Shown: positions 24,957 through 34,332 of the stretch, piece after piece | Layout: every line of letters starts with the position of its first letter | How positions within the stretch are numbered: position 1 is the first letter of the stretch | DNA from: Bacillota bacterium | Lineage (GTDB): Bacteria; Bacillota; Clostridia; Lachnospirales; Lachnospiraceae | DNA: 64,000 nt | Direction: 5' to 3' | Assembly (NCBI GenBank): GCA_023437365.1 | Contig: JAEZGK010000003.1 | Span: forward strand, 72,296-136,295 | The notes under the pieces: model-generated | What the model was told of the DNA's origin: nothing | The model's input: the letters and a program-made list of their open reading frames with translations, nothing else | Databases searched by the model: none | Made by a program: the position numbers and the translations under genes

Positions 24957-25841
24957 CTAATTAATACCGATATGGTTATTCATTGCGATTATGATATCTG
25001 CCTGTTCCCCATTGATCTGAAATGGTACGATATATAGGTCTTCTGAGGTAATACATTTATCTGTATAGTATATCGGAGGAGCCATTTCCAGTTCGATATC
25101 CTCCTGGCTAAGCTTTGATGCGTATAAGCCGTTAGTACAATTTAAAAATTCGCATACGGAATCAAAAGCATCCTCATCCAGACTTTGAAACTCTTCTCTT
25201 GCAAATGCCTTGGCAATGGATAACAAAGCCGGATCTTTGCCGGCAAGGCCAACAAAAAGACCGGGATTTCCTTCCATTGTCTGGGAGGCAAGTGCCCGAA
25301 ACGGATAACTGGTTACTTGGTATGCTTTCTTTAATATGATGCTGTTGCTGATAAAGCGGACGATATTACGTATGGCCAGACTGGCACATTCCCCGTAAGC
25401 TGGGTGATCCATATCCACAAATATCGGGATGATACGATCAATATCACCGGATTTTAAGGAATCAAGCTCTGAATCAGTCAGGCGGTATTCTGTCTGAAAA
25501 TCCTCCAGAGTACCTTTGATTTCCTCCATAGTGAGGTAGTTGTTTTCGGTTAGAAGCTGCAGAAAAAGTAAGTAAGCACTTCCCTGCATATTAAGTAAGT
25601 ATGTAACCTCTTCTTCCAGAAGATATCCCTTTTCGACAGCGACATCTCCGAAGCGCTTATCCATTCTCTTCTGAATTTCATTGATTTCCTCAGCCTGCTT
25701 TACTGTCAGTAATTTCTCGGCTACTGCTATAAAACCTAGCTTAGCCCTGCATTTCTGAAGCTGCGCGATCAAATCCTCAAACTGCGATTGAGAAATCTTA
25801 TTCTTTTCCACCAAGTATGAACCAAAATAAAGCCCGAACAT
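24957..25841 (-). CDS. CheX/CheC-like phosphatase domain with MshEN-like N-terminal repeats
   Basis: 294 residues in two halves. The N-terminal half contains two repeats of the form LGFIAVAEKLLTVKQAEEI and FGDVAVEKGYLLEEEVTYLL, like the MshEN/GspE-N nucleotide-binding segment. The C-terminal half resembles CheX: DSVCEFLNCTNGLYASKL holds the E-x-x-N catalytic pattern of CheC/CheX phosphatases. With the CheY-like gene downstream, the simplest reading is a receiver plus a dedicated phosphatase whose N-terminal part binds a signal, possibly c-di-GMP as MshEN domains do. The product function is inferred. Confidence 0.6.
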   Translation of the reverse strand: MFGLYFGSYLVEKNKISQSQFEDLIAQLQKCRAKLGFIAVAEKLLTVKQAEEINEIQKRMDKRFGDVAVEKGYLLEEEVTYLLNMQGSAYLLFLQLLTENNYLTMEEIKGTLEDFQTEYRLTDSELDSLKSGDIDRIIPIFVDMDHPAYGECASLAIRNIVRFISNSIILKKAYQVTSYPFRALASQTMEGNPGLFVGLAGKDPALLSIAKAFAREEFQSLDEDAFDSVCEFLNCTNGLYASKLSQEDIELEMAPPIYYTDKCITSEDLYIVPFQINGEQADIIIAMNNHIGIN

Positions 25842-26144
25842 GATATTTCCCCTTTCGTATTAAAGTTATCTCGAGCATCTATATATGATAGAAAATCCGC
25901 TATAAGTAACCCCCATTACATCATATACGAATTTTTATATAGAATGTATTCATCTATCAATATACAACACAATCCGAAAAAATAACAGACATAAAATCAA
26001 AATAATGCAGCTTTATGGATTATTTATAAAAAATAGTGAGAATATATCATCTATAGATTTTTTTGCCAATTTAATTGTTTCTTCGTGACAATCCAGGCGT
26101 TGTATGATAAAGTAATGTTTGAGTTAAGATGAAGAGAGAGGCAT
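25842..26144. other. AT-rich intergenic region before argS
   Basis: About 300 bp between divergent genes. A TATGAT string at 26103-26108 could be an argS -10 box, but no -35 element has good spacing. No T-box motif or terminator was seen, so argS appears not to be tRNA-regulated here. Confidence 0.4.
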
Positions 26145-27920
26145 GTGTATCCTATGAAAACAATAATCGAAATAATTGCAGAAGATGTGAAGGATGCCTT
26201 TATACAGAAAGGCTATGAAGAAAAATACGGAGTGGTTACCCTATCCAACAGACCTGATCTGTGCCAATATCAGTGTAATGGAGCATTGGCAGCAGCAAAA
26301 CAGTATAAGACAGCGCCGATCAAGATAGCACAGGATATCGCGGAAGCGCTGCAGTCCAATCATAAATTTCAGGAAGTTGCGGCAATTATGCCGGGCTTTA
26401 TTAATATTACCCTTAGCGGTGAATTTCTGTCAGAATACTTAAACAAAATGAAATCGGAAGAGCATTTTGGAGTCGAGAAGGTCAAGGAGCCCAAGACGAT
26501 TATCATTGATTACGGCGGCCCAAACATTGCAAAGTCCCTTCATGTGGGACATATGAGGTCTGCCATTATCGGAGAAAGCATCAAGAGACTGCTTCGCTTT
26601 ATGGGAAATAAGGTGATAGGCGATGCGCATCTCGGAGATTGGGGAACCCAGATGGGTCTGGTCATTGCTGAGCTGAAGCGCAGACAACCGGAGCTCGTCT
26701 ATTTTGATGATACCTATACCGGTGAGTATCCGAAAGGAGCACCCTTTACCATCTCCGAGCTGGAGGAAATCTATCCAGCAGCCAGTGAATTTTCCAAACA
26801 GAATCCCGAATTCAGGGAAGAAGCTAAGACGGTGACTTTTCATCTGCAAAATGGGCACAGAGGTTATACCGCACTTTGGAATCATATTCTGGAGGTTTCT
26901 GTATCAGATTTAAAGCAGATTTATGACACGCTGAGGGTATCCTTTGACCTATGGAAGAAGGAAAGTGACGCACAACCATACATTCCTGAGATGATTGAGA
27001 ACTTGAAAAAGAATGGTTTCGCAAAAGTAAGTGAAGGTGCGCTGGTGGTTGACGTAAAGGAGGATACAGATACCAAAGAGGTGCCCCCCTGCATGTTATT
27101 AAAATCGGACGGAGCCGCATTATATAATACGACGGATCTTGCAACCATAGTAGAGCGTATGAAATTATTTCAACCAGACCGTATGATCTATGTTATAGAT
27201 AAGCGCCAGGAGCTGAATTTTGAAATTGTATTCCGCTGCGCAAGAAAGACAAAGCTAGTCAAAGAGGATACCCGCATGGATTTCATTGGCTTCGGCACAA
27301 TGAACGGTAAGGACGGCAAACCCTTCAAGACAAGGGAAGGCGGCGTCATGCGTCTGGAATATCTGATCAAGAGTGTGGCAGATGAGGTTTATCGAAAGAT
27401 TATGGAGAACCGAAGCATGGAAGAAGAGGAAGCCAGGAAGGTTGCTGCCCAGGTTGGTCTTGCTGCACTGAAATACGGCGATCTGTCCAACCAGATTTCC
27501 AAGGATTATATCTTTGATGTTGACCGCTTTACCAGCTTTGAGGGAGATACCGGCCCCTATATCCTCTATACCATTGTCAGGATCAAATCAATTCTTGCCA
27601 AATATCAGGAGATACATGAGAAAGCCATTCCTTCGTCAATCCTACCGGCTTCATCCGAAGGTGAAAGAGCTTTGGTGCTCGAATTGGCAAAGTTCAACGA
27701 GATGATCTATACTGCAGCGGAGGAGGTCGCACCTCACCGTATCTGTGCTTATATCTATGATCTTGCCAATGCCTTCAACAGCTTTTACCATGATACAAAA
27801 ATCATTACCGAGGAAGATGAGAAAAAACAGGCTTCCTGGATCGCTTTGATTACTTTGGTACAGGACATCTTAATGACCTGCATCGATTTGCTCGGCTTTG
27901 AAGCACCCGAGCGTATGTAA
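26145..27920 (+). CDS. argS: Arginyl-tRNA synthetase
   Basis: Charges tRNA-Arg. Class I enzyme with the HIGH-type motif in AKSLHVGHMRSAIIGES, the GDWGTQMG motif, the TTDLATIVER segment, and the C-terminal anticodon-binding (DALR) domain containing FNSFYHDTKI. The KMSK loop is replaced by KPFKTREGG, as in many ArgRS. The N-terminal Add-1 domain is present. The start is ambiguous: GTG at 26145 or ATG at 26154; the purine-rich GAGAGAGG site at about 26133-26140 can serve either. 591 residues if GTG. Confidence 0.96.
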   Translation: MYPMKTIIEIIAEDVKDAFIQKGYEEKYGVVTLSNRPDLCQYQCNGALAAAKQYKTAPIKIAQDIAEALQSNHKFQEVAAIMPGFINITLSGEFLSEYLNKMKSEEHFGVEKVKEPKTIIIDYGGPNIAKSLHVGHMRSAIIGESIKRLLRFMGNKVIGDAHLGDWGTQMGLVIAELKRRQPELVYFDDTYTGEYPKGAPFTISELEEIYPAASEFSKQNPEFREEAKTVTFHLQNGHRGYTALWNHILEVSVSDLKQIYDTLRVSFDLWKKESDAQPYIPEMIENLKKNGFAKVSEGALVVDVKEDTDTKEVPPCMLLKSDGAALYNTTDLATIVERMKLFQPDRMIYVIDKRQELNFEIVFRCARKTKLVKEDTRMDFIGFGTMNGKDGKPFKTREGGVMRLEYLIKSVADEVYRKIMENRSMEEEEARKVAAQVGLAALKYGDLSNQISKDYIFDVDRFTSFEGDTGPYILYTIVRIKSILAKYQEIHEKAIPSSILPASSEGERALVLELAKFNEMIYTAAEEVAPHRICAYIYDLANAFNSFYHDTKIITEEDEKKQASWIALITLVQDILMTCIDLLGFEAPERM

Positions 27921-27940
27921 AAACAGACAGAGGTGATGGT

Positions 27941-29296
27941 ATGTTAGTTAAGAGAACAGCGGAGCTCAAGCTTTTGGAGGAGCAATATACATCCGCAGGA
28001 AGCAATCTTGTCATTTTGTATGGAAGAAAGGGAATGGGAAAGACCTCGTTGATTAAGGAATTCCTAGCGGAGAAGCCATTGGCTTTTTACTATGAAGGAA
28101 TGGAATGTGAGGACAGACTTCAGCTTCTTCTTATGAATCGAAGAGCTCATATGGAGTATATCTCCTATGAGCCGACAGAGTATCCTATTCTGTTCTCTTC
28201 CCTCCTCGGTACCGATGGAGGAAAGACCATCATCGTATTGGATGAATTCCATTATATACTGAAAAGCAGCAAAGACATACTGGAAGCTTTACGGCTTCTG
28301 GGGAACCAGAACAGACAGGTGATGTTTGTTCTTTGCAGCTCCTCCATCCGCTGGGTAGAGAACGAGATGGTGAGTGAACTCGGCGAGTACGCCTCCTTCA
28401 TCACTGCTTATATGAAGCTGAAGGAATTTACTTTTGTTGATTTTGTGAATCGCTTCCCCAAATCCTCTGTTGAGACCTGTATCTACATTAACGCAATTCT
28501 GGGAGGAATACCGGAATATCTGGCTTCCTGGCAGGAAAGCCTTTCTGTGGAGAAGAACATCAAAAATCTTCTTCTAAATAAGAACAGCAGACTAATTCAT
28601 ACTCCGCAGCAGCTTTTAAAGCTGGAGCTGAGAGAGCCGTCTGTCTATAATACGATTCTCTATTACTTGGCCACCGGAAACCGGAAATTAAATGATCTCC
28701 ACGGCAAGACCGGCTATTCCAGAGCTAAGATCAGTGTCTATCTAAAGAATTTGATCCAGCTTGATATTGTAGAAAAACTAGTTCCTCTGGACGAGGAAGG
28801 CAAAGAAAATGCTATGAGGGGACTTTATCGCATTAAAGATAATTTCCTCAGCTTCTGGTACCGATTTATATTTCCAAACTTATCGGAGATCATGCTTGGC
28901 AGTGCGGATCGGATCTACGACCAGGAAATCGTGCCCTATTTGGACTCTTATATGGAGGAATATTTTGCCGATGTATGTACGGAGTTTCTTAAGCTGATGA
29001 ACCTGCATGACCGTCTGCCCGAGAAATTTATCTGGTGGGACCGATGGTATGGTAAAAACGGAACCATTGATATACTTGCACAAGCGGGGGATAAGAAGAC
29101 TCTGGTAGGGAGCTGTCATTTTGAAGCTCGTATCACGGAGCCGAAGGAATACCTTGAGCTATTGGCTCTGGCCGAGGAGGCTAAGGTGAGCCCCGATTAC
29201 TGTTACCTATTCTCCAGAAAGGGCTTCTCGGAGGAGCTGAAGAAGATGGCCGCTGACAGGAAGGATTTGAATTTAATCGGTTTGGAGGATTTATAA
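27941..29296 (+). CDS. P-loop ATPase with DUF234-type C-terminal domain
   Basis: 451 residues of the archaeal-type AAA/STAND-like ATPase group: Walker A GRKGMGKTS near residue 28, Walker B IIVLDEFHYI, then a helix-turn-helix part (GYSRAKISVYLKNLIQLDIVEKL) and a DUF234-like nuclease-fold tail with YGKNGTIDILAQAGDKKTLVG. The biological role of the family is not known; proposals include DNA- or toxin-linked functions. It starts 20 bp after argS and is 66 bp before another ATPase, probably one transcript. Confidence 0.8.
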   Translation: MLVKRTAELKLLEEQYTSAGSNLVILYGRKGMGKTSLIKEFLAEKPLAFYYEGMECEDRLQLLLMNRRAHMEYISYEPTEYPILFSSLLGTDGGKTIIVLDEFHYILKSSKDILEALRLLGNQNRQVMFVLCSSSIRWVENEMVSELGEYASFITAYMKLKEFTFVDFVNRFPKSSVETCIYINAILGGIPEYLASWQESLSVEKNIKNLLLNKNSRLIHTPQQLLKLELREPSVYNTILYYLATGNRKLNDLHGKTGYSRAKISVYLKNLIQLDIVEKLVPLDEEGKENAMRGLYRIKDNFLSFWYRFIFPNLSEIMLGSADRIYDQEIVPYLDSYMEEYFADVCTEFLKLMNLHDRLPEKFIWWDRWYGKNGTIDILAQAGDKKTLVGSCHFEARITEPKEYLELLALAEEAKVSPDYCYLFSRKGFSEELKKMAADRKDLNLIGLEDL

Positions 29297-29362
29297 ACCG
29301 GGATAGTATCTAAAAAATACTATGCTCCAAATGACTTGCTACACATAGGAACGGAGATTATT

Positions 29363-30700
29363 ATGTATCGTCTGATATCAAAACTAATTATATATAAGAA
29401 TTTGAGGCAGGACAGCCTGCTTCTGGAGCTGGCAGATATCATCAAGGACTTTGATTTAAGCACTGCGGAAAGAAACGGAGACCCCTTCGTTCGGGAAGAT
29501 ATCACTAATCGGATTTACACCCAGATTAACAGACTCCTGGATATAGCCACCGAGTATGGCTTTAATCGAAATCTTTGGCATAACTATCTGACTTATCTGC
29601 TCGTGACCACTGAGAACCCCTTTAGCATCACCTGTGAGAAGACCGGTGCGAAGGAAGGGACGGTCAACGAATTTGCGAAAAATGACTTCAGGATTTTTAA
29701 GGCGCTGTTTGATTATAATTTCACACTACTCGAGCAGAAGCTCGGTATCAACTGCTTTTCTGTCATATCAGATTATCATGCGATTGAGAAGAACAGCAGC
29801 AGGTATAACAAAAGCGTAAGTGAGAAGGTCCAGCTCCTGAGCAGCCGGATTGAGCAGGCACAGGATGAGCAGGAAATATTTGAATGTATAACTGAATTTT
29901 ACCGGGATTACGGTGTCGGAATGTTCGGTCTGAACAAAGCCTTTCGTATCAGTAAGGCATCGGGTCAGCTGGACTTAGTTCCGATTACGAATACCCTGGA
30001 GGTAGGATTAGCGGATTTGGTGGGCTATGAGATACAGAAAAAGAAGCTGGTAGATAATACGAAAGCCTTTGTCGAGGGCAGAAAAGCCAATAATGTCCTT
30101 CTGTTTGGTGACAGCGGTACCGGAAAATCTACATCTGTGAAAGCCATTCTGAATGAGTATTACAAGGATGGACTCAGGATGATCGAGATCTATAAACATC
30201 AGTTTGAGGATCTTTCCGCAGTCATTGCCCGGATTAAGAACCGAAATTATAAGTTCATCATCTATATGGATGATCTGTCTTTTGAAGAATTCGAGATAGA
30301 ATATAAATATTTAAAAGCAGTGATTGAGGGTGGACTTGAGAACAGACCCGATAATGTTCTGATTTATGCTACCTCGAATCGCAGACATCTGATCAGGGAG
30401 ACCTGGAATGACCGGAACGATATGGAGAGAAATGAGGAGCTGCACCGTTCCGATACCATGCAAGAGAAATTATCCTTGGTAGCAAGGTTCGGAATTACAA
30501 TCAACTTTTCTGCACCTGCCCAGAAAGAATATTATGCAATTGTAACAGAATTGGCGAAACGTCAGGGAATATGCCTAAGTGAAGAACAGCTGTGTGCCGA
30601 AGCAAATAAGTGGGAGCTTTCCCATGGCGGAATGTCGGGGCGTACAGCTCAGCAATTCATCACCTATCTGTCAGGACAGACGGAGGGAAAGGCTTTATAG
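29363..30700 (+). CDS. DUF815-family AAA+ ATPase
   Basis: About 445 residues. The N-terminal 190 residues are helical and specific to the family; the AAA+ core follows with VGYEIQKKKLVDNTKAF, Walker A FGDSGTGKST and Walker B YKFIIYMDDLSFEE, then the sensor region LIYATSNRRHL, ending in a helical lid. The start at 29363 follows ACGGAGA; an earlier TTG in frame is not needed. The DUF815 group is widespread in bacteria and its role is unknown. It sits after another ATPase of a different family. Confidence 0.82.
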   Translation: MYRLISKLIIYKNLRQDSLLLELADIIKDFDLSTAERNGDPFVREDITNRIYTQINRLLDIATEYGFNRNLWHNYLTYLLVTTENPFSITCEKTGAKEGTVNEFAKNDFRIFKALFDYNFTLLEQKLGINCFSVISDYHAIEKNSSRYNKSVSEKVQLLSSRIEQAQDEQEIFECITEFYRDYGVGMFGLNKAFRISKASGQLDLVPITNTLEVGLADLVGYEIQKKKLVDNTKAFVEGRKANNVLLFGDSGTGKSTSVKAILNEYYKDGLRMIEIYKHQFEDLSAVIARIKNRNYKFIIYMDDLSFEEFEIEYKYLKAVIEGGLENRPDNVLIYATSNRRHLIRETWNDRNDMERNEELHRSDTMQEKLSLVARFGITINFSAPAQKEYYAIVTELAKRQGICLSEEQLCAEANKWELSHGGMSGRTAQQFITYLSGQTEGKAL

Positions 30701-30763
30701 ACAGTGATAAACATACTTTGTATGTGACATATTTTATCATAGGAGCGAAAGGGATAGGGATTG

Positions 30764-31156
30764 ATGGATAAATACAGGATTCTGGTAAAAGGGATTATTC
30801 AATTAGAGGATAAGTATCTTATTGTAAGAAGATGGTATGATGACCGTGTTTTAGAGCCGTATCAGTGGGGATTTATTGACGGGGTGATTGAATTCGGAGA
30901 AGCTCCGGAAAAGGCTATCCTCAGGACTGTGGCAGAACAGAGCGGTCTGTCTGTTGTACAGGACAGGATGTTATATACCTGGTCTTTTATGACGGGTGAT
31001 GTATTCAACATAGGAATCAGCTTTTTATGCAGAGCTACCATGGCAGAGGTGTTATTGTCAGAGGAGCTGGTGGAGAGTAAGTGGGTAAAAAAAGAAGAGC
31101 TGGAGAACTATATCGATCGGAAAATCATCGAGGATCTGGAAGCTGCAGAGCTGTAA
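30764..31156 (+). CDS. Nudix-fold protein with degenerate Nudix box
   Basis: 130 residues with a Nudix fold: YQWGFIDGVIEFGEAPEKA and WVKKEELENYI. The Nudix box GX5EX7REUXEEXGU is altered: Gly40, Glu46 and Arg54 are kept, but the RE position is Arg54-Thr55 and the EE pair is Glu58-Gln59. Two of the usual metal-binding acids are therefore missing, so hydrolase activity is doubtful and a binding or regulatory role is possible. It lies 27 bp before pyrC. The start is taken at ATG 30764, just after an in-frame TTG. Confidence 0.75.
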   Translation: MDKYRILVKGIIQLEDKYLIVRRWYDDRVLEPYQWGFIDGVIEFGEAPEKAILRTVAEQSGLSVVQDRMLYTWSFMTGDVFNIGISFLCRATMAEVLLSEELVESKWVKKEELENYIDRKIIEDLEAAEL

Positions 31157-31182
31157 TTTTCTAATTTAAAGGAGTTTATTTC

Positions 31183-32493
31183 ATGCTAACGCTGATTAAG
31201 AACGGATATGTAATCGATCCTGCATCGGGCAGGGAGGGTATTTATGATGTCCTGATCCAAGGGGAACGGATAGAAAAAGTAGCAGCAGAGATAGATGCAG
31301 AAGAGGTAGGAGTCGATACCGCAAAGAGTGGCAGACTTACTGTAATCGATGCTACAGGGAAATATATTATGCCGGGCTTCATAGATCTGCATGTACATCT
31401 TCGGGAACCGGGGTATGAATATAAGGAGACCATCGCAACAGGAAGTATGGCTGCTGCGGCAGGAGGTTACACCTCGATTTGTCCAATGCCCAACACGAAG
31501 CCTGCAACAGACAATGGCGATATGATAGCATGGCTTCTGGAGAAATCAGCCAGGGAAGCGGTTGTAAATATCCTACCTGTCGGTGCAATTACTCTTGACC
31601 AGGCAGGATGCGTGCTGACGAATATGAAGGAGCTCAAGGCGAAGGGTGCTGTGGCAGTCAGCGAAGATGGAAAGTCAGTGATGGATACCGCTTTATATGC
31701 CGAAGCCATGAGATTGGCATCCTGGCTTGATCTGCCGGTGTTTGCCCATTGTGAGGATAAGAGTCTGGTTGGAAAAGGTGCGATCAATGCCGGTAAGAAG
31801 GCGGAGCAATTGAAGCTTCCCGGAATCTCCAATGCGGTTGAGGATATCATAACGGCAAGAGATATCCTGCTGGCTAAGGAGACAGGAGCAAGACTGCATT
31901 TATGCCATATTTCAACAAAGGACAGCACAGCTATGCTGGCGTTGGCGAAAAGAGATGGTATTTCTGTGACCGGGGAGGTCTGCCCACATCATTTTACCTT
32001 GACTGAGGAGGATATCCTTTCCGATGATGCCAATTATAAGATGAACCCGCCGCTTCGGAAGAGTGCGGATGTCGATGCACTCAAGGAAGCGTTGAAGGAT
32101 GGGACGATTGATGTGATTTCGACAGACCACGCACCGCATTCGAAGGAAGAGAAGGAAAAGTCTATGGCTGAGGCGCCCTTTGGCATCGTTGGCTCCGAGA
32201 CTGCCTTTGCACTCGTTATGACGGAGCTGGTTCTAAAGGGTTATCTGACTCCGAGCCAGATGGTTGAAAAGATGAGTGTTAATCCGGCTCGTATTCTCAG
32301 AATCGATAAAGGCTGTATCGGAGAAGGAAGGACCGCTGATCTGGTAATCGCAGATCCGAAGGCAGAATATATCATAGACTTAAATCGCTTTTATTCTAAA
32401 GGAAAGAATTCTCCGTTTTCGGGAAGAAAAGTGACCGGACGAGTGGAATATACCTTTGTTGGTGGAAAGTTAGTCTATCAATATCAGGAATAA
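31183..32493 (+). CDS. pyrC: Dihydroorotase
   Basis: Third step of pyrimidine synthesis: closes carbamoyl aspartate to dihydroorotate. The class I amidohydrolase motif is IDLHVHLREPGYEYKE, with further metal ligands in FAHCEDKSL and HLCHIST and the catalytic Asp in STDHAPHSKEEK. 436 residues, typical of Firmicutes PyrC. Strong AAAGGAG site. It is followed by pyrF 72 bp downstream; the pyrKDE genes lie 2.8 kb further on. Confidence 0.95.
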   Translation: MLTLIKNGYVIDPASGREGIYDVLIQGERIEKVAAEIDAEEVGVDTAKSGRLTVIDATGKYIMPGFIDLHVHLREPGYEYKETIATGSMAAAAGGYTSICPMPNTKPATDNGDMIAWLLEKSAREAVVNILPVGAITLDQAGCVLTNMKELKAKGAVAVSEDGKSVMDTALYAEAMRLASWLDLPVFAHCEDKSLVGKGAINAGKKAEQLKLPGISNAVEDIITARDILLAKETGARLHLCHISTKDSTAMLALAKRDGISVTGEVCPHHFTLTEEDILSDDANYKMNPPLRKSADVDALKEALKDGTIDVISTDHAPHSKEEKEKSMAEAPFGIVGSETAFALVMTELVLKGYLTPSQMVEKMSVNPARILRIDKGCIGEGRTADLVIADPKAEYIIDLNRFYSKGKNSPFSGRKVTGRVEYTFVGGKLVYQYQE

Positions 32494-32565
32494 GTAATGG
32501 CTGGCATCACATAATAGAACAGTTTATTGAAATAAGTTTAGTATAGAAAGGCACAGGTGAAGGAA

Positions 32566-33498
32566 ATGATTAACAGATTAGTGGAAAAAATCGAGAAGCT
32601 GGAGGCGCCGATTGTCGTTGGATTAGATCCGATGCTGGAGTATATTCCGGAGCAGATACTGAAGGAAGCCTATGCCAAAAAGGGTGAGAACCTGGAGGGA
32701 GCTGCGGAGGCGGTCTGGCAGTATAACAAAGGAATCATTGACGCAGTCTTTGATCTCGTTCCTGCCGTAAAGCCTCAGATTGCGATGTATGAGCAATTTG
32801 GTATTGAGGGCTTGAAGGCCTTCAAAAAAACAGTGGATTATAGCAAGGAGAAGGGCCTCGTAGTCATCGGCGATATCAAGCGAGGTGATATTGGTTCCAC
32901 TTCTGCAGCCTATGCTATCGGACACCTTGGCAAGGTCGTGCTTGGGGGTAAGACTTATCGTGGCTTTGATGAGGATTTTGTTACATTGAATCCGTATATG
33001 GGAGCAGATGCGGTAAATCCCTTCTTAGACGTCTGTAAGGAGGAAAATAAGGGATTGTTCATCCTGGTTAAGACATCTAACCCTTCCAGCGGAGATTTTC
33101 AGGATCAAATAGTGAATGGCAGGCCTCTTTACGAGCTGGTAGGAAAAAAAGTTGCCGAATGGGGCGAGCAGCATATGGGAAGCACTTATAGCTATGTCGG
33201 AGCGGTTGTCGGTGCAACTTATCCTGAGATGGGAAAGCTTCTTCGTGAAATCATGCCGAAGACGCTGATCCTGGTACCAGGCTACGGAGCACAGGGTGGA
33301 AAGGCTGAAGATCTGGTTCATTATTTCAATCAGGATGGGCTGGGTGCAATCGTAAATTCCTCCAGGGGTATTATAGCGGCATATAAACTGAAGGGCTATG
33401 AGAAATTTGGTGCAGCGAATTATGCGGATGCTTCGAGACAGGCAGTCATTGACATGAGGGAAGATTTAAGACAGGCATGGATGGCAGCTAAAAGGTAA
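32566..33498 (+). CDS. pyrF: Orotidine 5'-phosphate decarboxylase, type 2
   Basis: Last step of UMP synthesis. At about 310 residues it belongs to the longer type 2 group, with the catalytic motif GDIKRGDIGSTSAAY and the start IVVGLDPMLEYIP. The phosphate-binding part reads LVPGYGAQGGKAEDL. An in-frame GTG at 32557 precedes; the ATG at 32566 is preferred because AGGTGA lies 5 bases ahead. Probably cotranscribed with pyrC. Confidence 0.94.
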   Translation: MINRLVEKIEKLEAPIVVGLDPMLEYIPEQILKEAYAKKGENLEGAAEAVWQYNKGIIDAVFDLVPAVKPQIAMYEQFGIEGLKAFKKTVDYSKEKGLVVIGDIKRGDIGSTSAAYAIGHLGKVVLGGKTYRGFDEDFVTLNPYMGADAVNPFLDVCKEENKGLFILVKTSNPSSGDFQDQIVNGRPLYELVGKKVAEWGEQHMGSTYSYVGAVVGATYPEMGKLLREIMPKTLILVPGYGAQGGKAEDLVHYFNQDGLGAIVNSSRGIIAAYKLKGYEKFGAANYADASRQAVIDMREDLRQAWMAAKR

Positions 33499-33533
33499 TC
33501 CCAAATAAACTTGCATTAGAGTATGTATAAAAT

Positions 33534-33584
33534 AAGGAGATGGTTGCCCTCACAAACGTGAGAGTAATCCATCTCCCTTGTTAT
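33534..33584 (+). terminator. pyrF terminator
   Basis: GGAGATGG (33536-33543) pairs with CCATCTCC (33569-33576), with an inner CTCAC/GTGAG stem, then TTGTTAT. The T-run is modest. The modular repeat at 33581 starts here. Confidence 0.65.
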
Positions 33585-33709
33585 GTAATAGAAAATTGCG
33601 TCCTATTACATAAAAACGCTCCGCTGAGGATGCGCACCTCGCGGCAAGGAAGTTATTGCTTCGCAATCCGCTCGGGCGCGAAAGTGTCAGCGGGCTGACA
33701 CTTTGTTCT
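33581..33709 (+). repeat. Modular intergenic repeat, copy 1
   Basis: Parts seen in order: ATGTAATA and TATTACAT arms, AAAACGCTC, GGATGCGCACCTC, ATTGCTTCGCAAT, GCTCGGGCGCG, and a hairpin AAAGTGTCAG/CTGACACTTT. The same parts recur at 43440 and, in a shorter form, at 52292. It starts directly behind the pyrF terminator. Confidence 0.75.
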
Positions 33710-33724
33710 TACTGGTCGAGCTTA

Positions 33725-34249
33725 TTAGCAGGTCTCAGGTTGCGGATATTCCACTCCGAAGGTGTCTACGGTAACCTTCTTCATGATCTGGGGTTCCAGA
33801 GGCATATCGGAATAATCGGTTTTGGTCTCGGCAACTTTATTCACGACTTCGATTCCCTCAATTACTTTACCGAAAGCAGCATAGGAGCCGTCCAGATGAG
33901 GGGAGTCTTTATGCATAATGAAGAACTGAGAACCGGCAGAATCCGGGCGCTGAGATCTGGCCATCGAAATCACACCTGCAGTATGCTTTAAATTATTAGG
34001 AAAGTTGTTATATGAAAATTCGCCTTTGATAGAATAACCTGGACCACCCATGCCGGTACCTTCCGGGTCGCCGCCCTGTATCATAAAGCCACGAATTACT
34101 CTGTGAAATTTCAGACCATCGTAGAAGCCCTGATTTACAAGAGAAATAAAATTATTTACTGTGTTAGGAGCAATCTCGGGATATAACTCAAGTTTGATTA
34201 CATCACCATTCTGAAGCTCCATTGTAATGATAGGATTCTTGTTTGCCAT
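33725..34249 (-). CDS. Cyclophilin-type peptidyl-prolyl isomerase
   Basis: 174 residues; catalyses proline cis-trans isomerisation in folding. Family motifs: FHRVIRGFMIQGGDPEGTG, GGPGYSIKGEF, MARSQRPDSAGSQFFI and FGKVIEGIEVV. There is no signal peptide, so it acts in the cytoplasm. It has its own promoter on the minus strand and is convergent with pyrF. The ribosome site is AGAGGAA. Confidence 0.95.
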   Translation of the reverse strand: MANKNPIITMELQNGDVIKLELYPEIAPNTVNNFISLVNQGFYDGLKFHRVIRGFMIQGGDPEGTGMGGPGYSIKGEFSYNNFPNNLKHTAGVISMARSQRPDSAGSQFFIMHKDSPHLDGSYAAFGKVIEGIEVVNKVAETKTDYSDMPLEPQIMKKVTVDTFGVEYPQPETC

Positions 34250-34332
34250 CTTTTTTCATTTCCTCTCAAATTAAAATTTACATTACCATAAAAATTAATT
34301 GTACCGCTAAGCTGTCATAAACCCTGGTGGTA

